Shown: positions 54,273 to 63,889 of the stretch, piece by piece
Position numbering within the stretch: position 1 is the first letter of the stretch
Layout: each line of letters begins with the position of its first letter
Origin: Mixta calida
GTDB taxonomy: Bacteria > Pseudomonadota > Gammaproteobacteria > Enterobacterales > Enterobacteriaceae
Direction of reading: 5' to 3'
DNA: 64,000 nucleotides
NCBI RefSeq assembly: GCF_002953215.1
Contig: NZ_CP026378.1
Coordinates: forward strand, 3,702,540 to 3,766,539
Notes under the pieces: generated by a model
What the model was told of the DNA's origin: nothing
The model's database searches: none
The model's input: the letters and a program-made list of their open reading frames with translations, nothing else
Translations under genes and position numbers: made by a program

Positions 54273-55445
54273 TTATTGTGAATAATCTTTTTCTGAATCT
54301 ACGTCGTATTCCACATCAGACAGCAGCACCTCAAAATCCAGCGTGGTGGTGTAGCCGCTCCCGTTCAGACTGTGCGTGACCTTGCTGATAAGCCACGGCT
54401 GTGCATCGATCACCGATTTAAAGCCGCTCACCCTGACCGGCGTCTCCGGGAACACATCCGCCCGGCCCGTTGCCAGCGTCAGCGAAAACTCGGCAACGCC
54501 GCGTTGCAGCTTCTCCCACTTGGCTTTCGCTGCACTCATCGCGGCCTTTTGAGTGGCGTAGACCGTGGTCAGCGTAAAAACATTATCCTCACTGCCCGCC
54601 AGATACTCCCCCTTGCGCGCCTCCGGCTCCTTGGCGGTCGCGGCTTTCGTTTTCTCCGCAGCCGGATGCTCCGGCGTGTGCGGCTTCTCTTCTTTGGGTT
54701 TGCGCTTCAGCTTTACCTTTTTCGGCTTCGGGTCTTTGGTGTGCAGCCAGCTGGCGACCACGCCGGTATAGGCACCGCGATCGGCAATGCTGAAGCTGTG
54801 CCGGTCGCCGTCCTGGCGGGTCAGGGTCAGCTGCGGGATCGGTTTGCCGCTGACGGTAACCCCGGCACCGGGCCGGATAAACAGCAGACGTCCTGCCTTG
54901 ATGGCCGCCACCGCGCCATGCAGCGAGGCCAGCCGCGTCAGAAATTTGGCGTCTGTCTCCTGCGTCTGGTCGATATGGCGCACCGCAACGCCTGTGAATT
55001 CAGCCGCCACAGCAGGGGCCAGCTTGTTGCGTCCGGCTATCTCTTTCAGCACAGCGCCCAGGGTGGTGTCATGCCAGGATGTTTCACGGCGTGAGTTCAG
55101 CGTGCCGCGAAAGTCGGCGCTGCGGGCGCGAATGGTCAGCGTGTCCGGTGCGCCGTGATGCTCCACTTCATCAACGGTAAACTCACCCTTGTCCGTCAGC
55201 GGCTGCCCCTGCCAGCCGAGAAACAGTTTCACCACCGCACCGCGTACCGGCAGCGCCAGCTGGCCGTCGGCGTCGTCCAGCTCAATATCCAGCTGGTCAG
55301 CCTCAAAGCCCCGGTTATCGGTAAGCGTCAGCGACAGCAACCGGTCGCGCAGGTTCGCGGTCACGTCCTTTGCGTTTACCGTCAGCCTGAAATCAGGGGA
55401 AAGGCGTGCGCCTGCCTGTACCGGCAGGCTGCTGATAACCGTCAC
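54273..55445 (-). CDS. P2-like late control / tail protein gpD
   Basis: 390 residues (P2 D is 387). It has FRLTVNAKDVTANLRDRLLS, the LysM-like positions and the C-terminal ATGRADVFPETPVRVSGF. It forms the baseplate hub/spike region. There is an internal Lys/Pro/Glu-rich linker (KKVKLKRKPKEEKPHTPEHP). It overlaps gpU by four bases. Confidence 0.9.
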   Translation of the reverse strand: MTVISSLPVQAGARLSPDFRLTVNAKDVTANLRDRLLSLTLTDNRGFEADQLDIELDDADGQLALPVRGAVVKLFLGWQGQPLTDKGEFTVDEVEHHGAPDTLTIRARSADFRGTLNSRRETSWHDTTLGAVLKEIAGRNKLAPAVAAEFTGVAVRHIDQTQETDAKFLTRLASLHGAVAAIKAGRLLFIRPGAGVTVSGKPIPQLTLTRQDGDRHSFSIADRGAYTGVVASWLHTKDPKPKKVKLKRKPKEEKPHTPEHPAAEKTKAATAKEPEARKGEYLAGSEDNVFTLTTVYATQKAAMSAAKAKWEKLQRGVAEFSLTLATGRADVFPETPVRVSGFKSVIDAQPWLISKVTHSLNGSGYTTTLDFEVLLSDVEYDVDSEKDYSQ

Positions 55446-55969
55446 GATAACAGCCCTCCGGCTGAAGAAATCACGCTGCCCGCCGCTGACTTAATGCTGG
55501 CCGCGACCGATGAAAGCTGCCCCGGCAGGTTTCCCGCGCCGCTTATCAGCCCGTCAGCCTGTTTTTTCAGATCGCCGAACATCGCCGTTAAGGACTCATC
55601 AACGCGCAACAGGCTCAGGGTAAAGGTAATTTTTCGGGCGCTGCCGTCGCTGTAAAACTCGCTGTGCGTGGCGGCAACGCTTTCCGTCACGTACATGCCG
55701 TAAATTTTACCGTTACCGCCTATCAGCGGCCACGCCCGGCCCTCGTCGGCCATCGCTTTCAGCGTCAGCAGCGACACCGCACCGCCGGTGATTTCCGGGC
55801 GCAGCTCGCCGCTCAGCGTGATTTTTTCATCGCCCGGCCCGATAAACTGTGCCGAGGCACGCCGCCCGACGCGGCTGTTTGTCGGCCAGCGATAATCAGT
55901 GCTGTGTTGCAGTTCGTCATAGGGCAGCGTCTGGCGCATGAACGGCAGCATGCCGTAAATCATCATCAT
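55442..55969 (-). CDS. P2-like tail terminator gpU
   Basis: 175 residues. MRQTLPYDELQHSTDYRWPT and ITLSGELRPEITGGAVSL are as in P2 U (159). It has a longer Gly/Ser-rich C-terminus. It caps the tail tube. A strong GGAGG precedes the ATG triplet at 55969. Confidence 0.88.
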   Translation of the reverse strand: MMMIYGMLPFMRQTLPYDELQHSTDYRWPTNSRVGRRASAQFIGPGDEKITLSGELRPEITGGAVSLLTLKAMADEGRAWPLIGGNGKIYGMYVTESVAATHSEFYSDGSARKITFTLSLLRVDESLTAMFGDLKKQADGLISGAGNLPGQLSSVAASIKSAAGSVISSAGGLLS

Positions 55970-55972
55970 GGT

Positions 55973-58449
55973 TTAATCCTCCCATCCCATTCTGCTGCGC
56001 TGTTGCGCTTTCGCTCTGTTCTGCTCACGGGCGCTGTTCTGCGCCATCAGGGCCAGCGCATCGTCTTTAGTCATGCCTTCGTGCATGTTCAGCACATAAT
56101 TGCTGTTGTAGGTATTCTGCTGCGTTGCCCCCCTTGCAGCGGGTGCCGTTACTGGCTTATACGGCGCACCTCCGGTTGCGAGGTTGTACTGCAAATCGCC
56201 GGTACTGATACCCGCGCCGCCCGTAGCCACCGCATCATGCTCCGGCACCTTGTCTTTCAGCCCGGAGGATTTCTTGTCGATAACGCCCAGTTTTTCCAGC
56301 ACCCAGTCAATACCGCCTTTCAGCTGATTCAGCATATCGGACGGAAATTTCAGGGCATCGGCCAGCATGGTGCCAAACTTTTTACCCATATCCCCGGCAG
56401 ACGCCAGCTCCGCCTGTGTGGATTTCACCGGCTCCAGCAACCTGCCAAACCAGCCCCACAGGGATTTCACCTTACCGGTAAACCAGTCAAACACCGGCTT
56501 CAGCGGCGCGAACGCCTCGCTTATTGGGCCCATTGCCGCCGTAAAGCCTTCAGCCACACCGGAAATAAATGCGCTTATCGGCTCCCAGTATTTACGGATT
56601 ATCAGGGCACCGGCCACGATGGCGGCCACCACAGCCACGACAGGCAGCGTGATGGCACCCAGCGCAGCGGTAATCGCACCGCCTGCAATCGTGAAGCCCG
56701 CACTGAGCAGCCCGGCACCCGCTATCAGGGCATTAATACCCGCCATCACCGGCCAGACAACCAGCCCCACGCCACCCAGTACCGCCGCCAGCCCCGCGAC
56801 CGCCCCGCTGCCAGTACCAGATTGGAGGTCAGCGCAGGATTGGCCTTTATCCAGGCGTTTAATTGTGTGAGCCAGCCCGTTGCGCTCTGCGTCAGGGTGC
56901 GCAGGTGGCCATCCATTCGGGTAAAGACGTTAAACCGCAGCCCCGAAAACGCGCCCTGAAGTTTCGCTACGTCACCCGATAAATTATCGCGCAGGGTTTT
57001 ACCCATGTTACCGGCTGCGCCGCTGACGTCGCCGAGCTGGTTTTTAACCCCCGCCAGCGCGCCGAGAAAGGCCGGTATCTGGTCAACCGATAAATCCTCA
57101 ACCGGCGTGCCAAACAGGGTTATCGCCGCATTTGCCCGTTCCGCCGGGTCTTTGATGGCAAGCAACCCCTTCGCCGTTTTCTGCATTGCCGCCCGTGCTT
57201 TATCGCCGCCGGTGGCAATATCGCGGGACATTTTTTCGGCGTTAAGGCCAATCTGCTTATACGCGGCGACGCTGTTTTTCGACATATCCGAGCCGCGAAT
57301 GCTGAATTCCTTGATGGCATCGCCAGTTTTATCAAGGGCAAATTTGCCCTGTTTCGACATATCAACCAGCAGTGACATCGCCTCCGCGCCGGTGAATCCC
57401 ATGTTGCGGAAGTGGGTCGAATACTCGTGAAGAATTTCAGGCAGTTCGCCGCGCATTTCGGTGGATACGCGTTGCATACCTGAGACGATCAAATCCATTG
57501 CCTCGTCGCTGCTGCCCGCGAGGTTGTTTTTCATCATGATCGCGGCAATCTGGATGCTTTCGGCCGTATCGGTGCCAAAGGTGGTCTGCATATCCAGCGC
57601 CTTGCGGGTGATGCGGTCTAACTCAGCCTCGCCCACGTCGCCCAGCGTGCCGAGTGTGCTGCGTACCGCTGACACTGCCTCGGTGATTTCTGCAATATCC
57701 CCGCTCACCCCAGATGCATTAATGCGCTGAATGGCTGCGGTGTACTGCCTGCCTTTCTCGGCATCCTCCCCCTGACGGGCCGCAATCATCGCACCGCTTT
57801 GCTGTGACTGAATTTCGGGTGCCATTAACCGGCTACCGGCATACAGTGCAGCGGTGCCCGCTCCGAGCGAAGCGGCGCTGACATTACGCACGCCCGCCGC
57901 CGCGTTTTTACCCCGCTCGTACCGCTGGCTTATCGCGTTCAGCCGCTCCTGTTGCTGGCTCACACGGGCTAACGCTTCGCGCTGGCGATTAATGGTTGCG
58001 GTCGTTTCCGCAATGCTGTTGCGCAGCGTGCGCCCGGCAGCGGATAAATTCCGCGTATCGATACCGGACTGTTGCAGCTCGGCGCGCTGGCGCTGGACGG
58101 ACTGGCGCAGGGAGTTATATTTTTCCTGCATTGCCGCCGCGCTGCGCCTGGCATTTTCAAAGGCTTTGACCTGCGCCGCCGTCGGGCTGGCGGAGCTGCG
58201 CATCTGCACACCCAGCGCGGCGGCTTCCGCTTTGGCTTTTTTCAGCGCCTCGCCGGTCACGGCCAGTTGCGCGCTGACATTACGAAAGCTTTCAATGCGG
58301 TGCGCCTGCGCGTTCAGCGCCTTCAGCTCATCCTGTGAGCCACGGATATCGCCCGCCAGCGTTTTGCTGGCGGCCTGCACCGCTTTAAAGGGACGCGTCG
58401 CCTGGTCTACCGCTTTCAGCAGCACCTGCAGTTTGAGGTTGTTACTCAT
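55973..58449 (-). pseudogene. P2-like tail tape-measure gpT, interrupted by a one-base deletion
   Basis: Two overlapping frames (56746-58449 and 55973-56770) together give one tape measure of about 825 residues, close to P2 T (815). The N-part is coiled-coil rich, beginning MSNNLKLQVLLKAVDQATRP. The junction is at 56803-56806, a run of four Gs on the coding strand where five would restore AAGAVAGLAAVLGGVGLVVW. The C-part carries hydrophobic Ala/Gly-rich helices. It is either a sequencing error or a real lesion that would make the prophage tail-defective. Confidence 0.85.
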
Positions 58450-58875
58450 CCGGGGATACTCCGCTGCGCATCAGGGCTTTGTGCCGCCAGTCCAGTAACT
58501 CGGCCAGCGGCATGTCGTACATTTCAGACGGGGGCCAGTGAAAGATGACCGCAACGTCGGCCATCAGGTCATTCACGGTCAGGCTTCGGGGCCAGTCTTG
58601 TCGGCCGACTTCGGCAACAAAAAACCGATCACTTTCCCGCCCAGCGTAATCAGGTCAACCGGATCGAGGTTTAGGCACTCTGATTTCGTCAGTGCAGGCA
58701 GGGTAATGCGCGGCAGCACGGACAGCAGGGCGTCCACGTCCGAGGCGCACAGGTCAGCCAGCCGCACGCCGCGCAGCGCGCCCGCGTTGGGCTTAAACAG
58801 TTCCACCTGGCTGATTTCGGTCTCGCCACGTTTCAGCGGGGTTTCCAGGATGATCACGTTTTCGTTCTGTTCCAT
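58442..58875 (-). CDS. P2-like tail assembly chaperone gpE and its -1 frameshift product gpE+E'
   Basis: gpE runs 58875 to 58579 (98 residues, MEQNENVIILETPLKRGETE). Near its end is the slippery heptamer T-TTT-TTG, read in phase (58624-58618). A -1 slip continues without a stop through VAEVGRQDWPRSLTVNDLMA to a TAA at 58444-58442, giving about 144 residues (P2 E+E' 142). The E' stop overlaps the T start codon. This matches the known P2 arrangement used to set tail-protein ratios. Confidence 0.88.
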
Positions 58876-58934
58876 TTTCGTTACTCGCAATAGTCAGGTT
58901 TATTCAGGGCCAGCGCCGGGCGCTGGCGTCAGGG

Positions 58935-59447
58935 TTACATCAGGCCGAGGTTTTTGCGGCGCTGCTCCAGCAGGTCGGTGCCGTCCACCTTTTCAATCAT
59001 GTTGATGGTGTCGATCTCCATCAGCTCTTTGCCGTCCCACGTCAGGCGGAAATAGGTGTTTTTGGTGGTGATTTTGGTTTCGGTATCCTCGCCCTGTTTG
59101 GCCTCGCCAAAATCAAACGCCTGATGGCGGCCGCGTACCTCGATCTCCACCGCGATTTCCTCGCCGGTGTCGTCGCGCTGGTAGGAGCCGGTAAAGCGCA
59201 GCGGTACAGCCGCGCTGCTGCCCCACTGTTTCAACACCAGATCATCCACGCCGCCGATCGTCCACTCCATATCAAGCGCATCATCGTCCAGCCCGTTATC
59301 CACGAACGCGGCACCGTTCATGCCGCCGCCCCGGTAGGCGTCCAGCTTGCGTGACAGCTTCGGCAGGGTCACGGCGGTCACCACGCCCTGATAGCTGTTT
59401 GAATCGTTGAAAAGGTTCAGCCCTTTTAATTTGCGGGGTAATGCCAT
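58935..59447 (-). CDS. P2-like major tail tube protein FII
   Basis: 170 residues (P2 FII 172). It begins MALPRKLKGLNLFNDSNSYQ and includes TKNTYFRLTWDGKELMEIDT near the end. It builds the inner tail tube. It follows FI by 12 bases, with a GGAG site. Confidence 0.92.
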   Translation of the reverse strand: MALPRKLKGLNLFNDSNSYQGVVTAVTLPKLSRKLDAYRGGGMNGAAFVDNGLDDDALDMEWTIGGVDDLVLKQWGSSAAVPLRFTGSYQRDDTGEEIAVEIEVRGRHQAFDFGEAKQGEDTETKITTKNTYFRLTWDGKELMEIDTINMIEKVDGTDLLEQRRKNLGLM

Positions 59448-59459
59448 TTATCCGGCTCC

Positions 59460-60629
59460 TCAGCTGTTAACGGATGCGGCGAAGTTCGCCAGGTAGCTGT
59501 CGGTGATGCGCTGGCGCAGGGTCAAATCTTCCAGCGGCGGCACCGGCGTGTAGTCGTAATCAATAAAGAGCTTGCCCGCCTTCAGCGTGTCTTTATCGTT
59601 GGCCGTGTCGTCATACCAGCACGACGCGCCCAGCAGGTAACCGGCGCTGACCAGCTCGCGGAATTTGGCATTGATGCCCGCGATAATGTCGCGCACCAGT
59701 ACCGGCGTCAGCGGCTTGTCGTTGGCCCACATATGCGCCTCGGCCATCGTGTCGGCAATCACCTGCGCCGTGCGGGTGTAGTTTTCAAACGCAAACAGCG
59801 GATCGTCGCTACAGGTGCGGTTGCCCCAGAAGCGGAAGCCATCTTTACGGATCAGGGTGGTAACGCATGCCTCGTTGAGCAGGTCGGCGTCGGTGCCGGT
59901 CTGCTGCAAATCCCAGAAGACCGAGGCGGAAATGCCGGTCACACCGTTAACGCCAACGTTGGACAGGGTTTTGTGCCAGCCGGTTTCGGTGTCGATTTTT
60001 GCCCGCAGGCCCAGCGCTCGGGCGGTGGCGTACGCGGTTTCGGACTGATTGGCGGTGGTGTTCCAGCTGATAAAGTCCGGCCAGATAACCATTAATTCGC
60101 GCTGGCTGAAGTTCTCGCGGTATGCCATCGCCTCGGAAAGGGTTTTGCAGCCCCATGCCGACACATAGGCGAAGGCGCGCAGCTGCTGAGCAATGCTGGC
60201 AAGCGCGGTCGAGACTTCCAGCGCGTCGAGACCCGGCACGCCGAGAATGCGCGGTTTGACGCCGAGCTGCGTCTGCGCGCTCAGCAGCGCCTTCATGCCG
60301 GTGTAACGGCCATTCTCGTCGGTGGTGCCGATAATGTTCGAGGTGGTTTCCGCCGGGGTGGCACCTTCCGCCACGCGCACCACGACGGTGACGGGTTTGG
60401 CCTGGTCAGCGATCGCCTGCAGCGCGGCGGCCAGCGTGCCTTTTTTACCGGCTTTGCCAATGGCCGACAGCACGTTGGTCAGCAGCACCGGCTCATTGAG
60501 CGGGAAGGCGGCCGCATCGGCATCGTCTGCGGTACAGACCATGCCGACAATGGCCGTGGATACGGTGGAAATGGTGCGCGTGCCGTCGTTGACTTCGACG
60601 ACGCGGACACCGTGATGATAATCAGACAT
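59460..60629 (-). CDS. P2-like contractile tail sheath protein FI
   Basis: 389 residues (P2 FI 396). It begins [20 protein letters not shown] and has [31 protein letters not shown] and [10 protein letters not shown]-type sheath segments. It forms the contractile sheath. The ATG at 60629 has GGAG at good spacing; the GTG at 60638 is too close to it. Confidence 0.92.
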   Translation of the reverse strand: MSDYHHGVRVVEVNDGTRTISTVSTAIVGMVCTADDADAAAFPLNEPVLLTNVLSAIGKAGKKGTLAAALQAIADQAKPVTVVVRVAEGATPAETTSNIIGTTDENGRYTGMKALLSAQTQLGVKPRILGVPGLDALEVSTALASIAQQLRAFAYVSAWGCKTLSEAMAYRENFSQRELMVIWPDFISWNTTANQSETAYATARALGLRAKIDTETGWHKTLSNVGVNGVTGISASVFWDLQQTGTDADLLNEACVTTLIRKDGFRFWGNRTCSDDPLFAFENYTRTAQVIADTMAEAHMWANDKPLTPVLVRDIIAGINAKFRELVSAGYLLGASCWYDDTANDKDTLKAGKLFIDYDYTPVPPLEDLTLRQRITDSYLANFAASVNS

Positions 60630-60691
60630 CTGATGCACTCCGTGTTATGGGTGCGCTCAGAGTGTCAGCTCAGGCGGGCGGGTGCATGTCT

Positions 60692-61288
60692 TCAGGGTTT
60701 GCTGGTCTCTGGCAGGACAGAATCACGCAGGTGCTGCTGTTTTTCGGCGGGGATATAGCGATAAAGCGTCTTTACGGATACCTCCAGCACCAGGGCAATC
60801 TGATGCAGTGTGGCACCGTTCGCCAGCATCCTTTCAGCCCGGCTGACCACTTCAGGCGTCATTATCCGTCGCCTGCCCCCGATGCGGCCTTTTTCCCGTG
60901 CCGCCGCCAGTCCTGCACGGGTACGCTCAACAATCAGCTCGCGCTCCATTTCCTCCAGCGCCCCCATAACATGAAAAAAGAAGCGGCCCATTGGCGTACT
61001 GGTATCAATGCTGTCGGTCAGGCTGCGGAAGTTTATTCCTTTTTCGCGCAGTTCCTCAGTCAGCATAACCAGATGGCGCATGCTGCGGCCAAGACGATCC
61101 AGCTTCCACACCACCAGTGTGTCGCCTTCCTGCAGACAGCGCAGTGCTTTTTTCAGTCCCGGCCTGTCTGACTTTTTCCCGCTTATTCTGTCTTCAAAAA
61201 TCAGTTCACAATTTGCGCTCTGCAGCGCGTTACGCTGCAAATCAGTGTTCTGGTCATTTGTTGACACCCTGATATAGCCAATCAGCAC
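60692..61288 (-). CDS. Hin/Gin/Pin-family serine DNA invertase
   Basis: 198 residues. The serine recombinase domain has the catalytic S9 (MLIGYIRVSTNDQNT), followed by DRISGKKSDRPGLK, VWKLDRLGRS and the helix-E region RFFFHVMGALEEMERELI. A C-terminal helix-turn-helix follows (GATLHQIALVLEVSVKTLYR). The length is that of Gin and Pin. It lies between FI and the fibre cassettes and should invert the tail-fibre segment, normally with Fis help. No Fis enhancer was located. Confidence 0.92.
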   Translation of the reverse strand: MLIGYIRVSTNDQNTDLQRNALQSANCELIFEDRISGKKSDRPGLKKALRCLQEGDTLVVWKLDRLGRSMRHLVMLTEELREKGINFRSLTDSIDTSTPMGRFFFHVMGALEEMERELIVERTRAGLAAAREKGRIGGRRRIMTPEVVSRAERMLANGATLHQIALVLEVSVKTLYRYIPAEKQQHLRDSVLPETSKP

Positions 61289-61352
61289 GGTAAACCTCGC
61301 ATAAATGGCGTGGAGTGTGCCAGCCTGGCGCTTTTAAGGGCCAGGGTTTTCT

Positions 61353-61378
61353 TTCGGTTTTGGGTTGGTTTGGGCGAG
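61353..61378. promoter_or_regulatory. Possible inversion crossover site, cassette A
   Basis: It shares TTGGTTTGGGCGA (61365-61377) with the H site at the same codon position. The right half-site resembles gix/hix; the left half is poorly matched. Confidence 0.5.
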
Positions 61379-61744
61379 GCGGCAAAGCTAGACGCCCCTA
61401 CCGGTTTTTTAGCTACGTCCGGCTGGATAAAAATTCCTATATCCAGTGGAGTAAATTTCATTATTCAGTGGGGGCGGGTTTCAGTTAGCGCACCTCTAAA
61501 TATTGGCTCAACGTTAAAAGGTTATGATGGCGCCACATCATTCACTTATCCGATCGCATTTCCGAATGCGGCATTGATGGTAAGCGCAACACCATCAGAT
61601 TCGGGTGAAACGCTGATTGAAACTGCAACAGCAGGTATAAATAGCAAAAACACAGCCTCTATTCGCATTGGTGGTGTAGCGGTTAAATCCGATCCGCTCG
61701 CCACTATTGAAATGCAAGCATTTGTATTTGCGTTAGGCTATTAA
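61366..61744 (+). other. Silent tail-fibre C-terminal cassette A
   Basis: A plus-strand reading starting VGLGEAAKLDAPTGF and ending EMQAFVFALGY. It is homologous to the end of H (62738-63889 minus), with the shared IIQWG and final GY motif, but has no fibre N-terminus or start of its own. It would be expressed only after inversion joins it to H. It has no stop before 61742. Confidence 0.8.
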
Positions 61745-61761
61745 AGGTTGGTTTGGGCGAA
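61736..61761. promoter_or_regulatory. Possible inversion crossover site, cassette B
   Basis: It shares TTGGTTTGGGCGAA (61748-61761) with the H site. It follows the cassette A stop by three bases, so the cassettes are tightly packed. Confidence 0.5.
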
Positions 61762-62093
61762 GCTGCAAAACGGAATGTCGGAAGTGATATAAATCAAATC
61801 CTGACATGAGCGCTTTTTCGTCCGGTCTCTCAAGAACCGGCTGGCAGAAGATAGCGGGAGGATTAATTTTGCAGTGGGGATATGCCCCTGTTCCGGCTGG
61901 AAGCGCAACGGGGAAAGTACAGTTTCCTGTAGTATTTCCGAAAGATATTTTTGCAATCCTTGTTACTGATACCGGTGCCGCATGTCTTTCATACGGAACT
62001 ACTGACCGAAACAACGCAGGATTTACTGTAGCGCGACTTACCAGCACGTCGAATGGTAGCGTCAACGGCTTTTATTTGGCGCTCGGAATATAA
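61749..62093 (+). pseudogene. Silent tail-fibre C-terminal cassette B, with a frame break
   Basis: It starts VGLGEAAKRNVGSDINQI, then hits a stop, while the fibre reading PDMSAFSSGLSRTGWQKI continues in another frame to GFYLALGI at 62093. One more C at 61800-61801 (CC to CCC) would restore NQIPDMSAF, a motif common in such fibres. It is either decay or a sequencing error. Confidence 0.75.
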
Positions 62094-62223
62094 CGTTACT
62101 TCACTGCCATCGACTATAAAAATAAAATCGTCTTGTTGTTTGGTACATGGCACAACAGTAATTCATTAAAACTAAAGAAAAGTGAATTTAGAATATGGCT
62201 TTATATTTATTGGAGGATATCTA

Positions 62224-62769
62224 ATGAGTTACTGGTTTAGCCCTGAACACAATGCTTTTTACCCCAAAGCCCTTGAAAATGTATACAAGAGTGCAGGGGC
62301 GCTCCCAAGTGATTTAAAAGATGTAAGTGACGATGTTTTTATGAAATATTCCGGGATGCCACCTGCTGGAAAAATACGGGCCCCTGATAATGAAGGCTTT
62401 CCATGCTGGGCTGACATGCCTGTTCCTAAATTGTCTGAAGATGAATTAAAAGCACAAGCCAGAAAGTTACGTGATGACTTTATATTATCAACAGATCGGA
62501 TGTTAGTTGTGGACTATACAATTAATGATATCTCTCTGTCTGATGAACAGCGCGAAGAATTGTTAAAAGTTCGTGCCAGCTTCAAAACCTGGCCTAATGA
62601 TGATGGATGGCCGAAAATCGCGCTGCCAGAAATCCCTTCATGGATTTTGATTGAGGCAGTTGATAATGGCTATGTGGTTCCTGTATGGCCAATTAATAAA
62701 AAGCCCGAAAGGGCTTTTTTTATTAGAACGCTTCTTTTTAATAGCCTATTACAATATAAAAACCAGTAA
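62224..62769 (+). CDS. Tail-fibre assembly protein (Tfa family)
   Basis: 181 residues from the ATG at 62224, which has GGAGG. It begins MSYWFSPEHNAFYPKALENV and has SGMPPAGKIRAPDNEGFPCW, typical of phage fibre chaperones. The final 20 residues come from reading through a terminator hairpin; a TAATAA one frame away at 62694-62699 suggests the natural end is just before it. It is on the plus strand, so it is downstream of H only in the other orientation. It overlaps the H end by 32 bases. Its low G+C suggests separate origin. Confidence 0.82.
   Translation: MSYWFSPEHNAFYPKALENVYKSAGALPSDLKDVSDDVFMKYSGMPPAGKIRAPDNEGFPCWADMPVPKLSEDELKAQARKLRDDFILSTDRMLVVDYTINDISLSDEQREELLKVRASFKTWPNDDGWPKIALPEIPSWILIEAVDNGYVVPVWPINKKPERAFFIRTLLFNSLLQYKNQ
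62699..62721 (+). terminator. Terminator inside the 3' end of the tfa frame
   Basis: AAAGCCC-GAAA-GGGCTTT is followed by TTTT. Confidence 0.75.
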
Positions 62770-63889
62770 CGCCCTCCGTATTACCAGAAGAAAAAGCTCT
62801 AAACTGACTTTTACTCATTATCAGAAAAGATAATATTCCTGCTACTGCTGGCGAGTAGCCAGAATGAGATATGACCATTCTTAAAGCTGCATTGGGGAAT
62901 GGAACCGTAAAATTATTTACGACTCCTTTATCAGCCCCAGCACCGGCGCAACTGGCATAGCCCCACTGAATAATTAATTTAATCCCGTTTCCGGTTGGTA
63001 AACTTATCCATCCATTTTCACCAATTGACACTGTCGCAGCAGGCAGTTTTGCAGCTTCGCCCAAACCAAGATTTTTGAGAAACGCCGCCACGTCAGCGAT
63101 ATCGCTGCCATTCTTCGCAATATCCATTTTCCCGGCCAGCTTGTTCAGCACCGTGGTCGAGAAATTCGGATCATTGCCCAGCGCGTCGGCCAGCTCTTTC
63201 AGCGTATCGAGCGTGGCAGGTGCCGCTCCGGCCAGCGCCGAAAGCGCAGCGGTAACAAATGCCGTGGTTGCCAGCTGCGTAGTGTTGTTGCCCGCTGCAG
63301 GCGTCGGGGCTTTTGGTGTACCGGTAAAGGTCGGGCTGACCTTTGGCGCATACTGCGAATGCGGATCGGCGGCAGCGAGATGTTTCGCCATCAGGCTGTC
63401 CGCGTACTGGCGTACCTCAATCACGTTATCATCCACGTATTTACGCGTTGCCAGCACTACCGACGGGTCAATTTTCAGCGTCACGGCAGCCATGCTGTTC
63501 ACGATTAAAATCATGCGGATGGTTTGGGTGCGTCCACTGCCTTCCTGTAGCTGCGGCTTGTAGGTTTCGGCACAGTTCGCCACGGCCACCATATCGCCGT
63601 CGGCATCAAACAGGCCGATTTCACGTATCCAGAAGCCGCCCTCATTTTCAGGAATGACCTGCTCGGCAATAATCTGGCTGCTGTTCACCGCGTCCACGCT
63701 CAGCGAATTTAGCGCGGCGCGGCGCTTTTCATTAACGAGCCTGGTCTGTGAAGCGTCAGGCGTTGGTAACGTGCCGCCGCCGTCACCCACGGCCATTTCG
63801 GTAATCTGGATTTTGGTGCCGAGCGCCGCTGCGTTGGCGAGCTTGGCCGCGCCCTGATTCGTCAGCAGGGCATAGAATTTTGTTGTCAT
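62738..63889 (-). CDS. P2-like tail fibre protein gpH (expressed orientation)
   Basis: 383 residues. The N-terminal part MTTKFYALLTNQGAAKLANA, with GFWIREIGLFDADGDMVAVA, is the baseplate-attaching fibre head. Then comes a middle with SQYAPKVSPTFTGTPKAPTP and LKELADALGNDPNF repeats, the junction LGLGEAAK, and a variable receptor-binding end finishing TGFYIVIGY. It is shorter than P2 H (669). The junction coincides with the crossover site at 63056-63081. It begins by ATGA overlap with the upstream gene. Confidence 0.88.
   Translation of the reverse strand: MTTKFYALLTNQGAAKLANAAALGTKIQITEMAVGDGGGTLPTPDASQTRLVNEKRRAALNSLSVDAVNSSQIIAEQVIPENEGGFWIREIGLFDADGDMVAVANCAETYKPQLQEGSGRTQTIRMILIVNSMAAVTLKIDPSVVLATRKYVDDNVIEVRQYADSLMAKHLAAADPHSQYAPKVSPTFTGTPKAPTPAAGNNTTQLATTAFVTAALSALAGAAPATLDTLKELADALGNDPNFSTTVLNKLAGKMDIAKNGSDIADVAAFLKNLGLGEAAKLPAATVSIGENGWISLPTGNGIKLIIQWGYASCAGAGADKGVVNNFTVPFPNAALRMVISHSGYSPAVAGILSFLIMSKSQFRAFSSGNTEGVTGFYIVIGY
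63056..63081 (-). promoter_or_regulatory. Inversion crossover site within gpH
   Basis: On the coding strand the half-sites are TTCTCAAAAATC and GGTTTGGGCGAA around a TT core. Both resemble hix/gix half-sites, the left matching hixL at about 9 of 12 by eye. It lies exactly where fibre homology with the silent cassettes begins. Confidence 0.7.
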
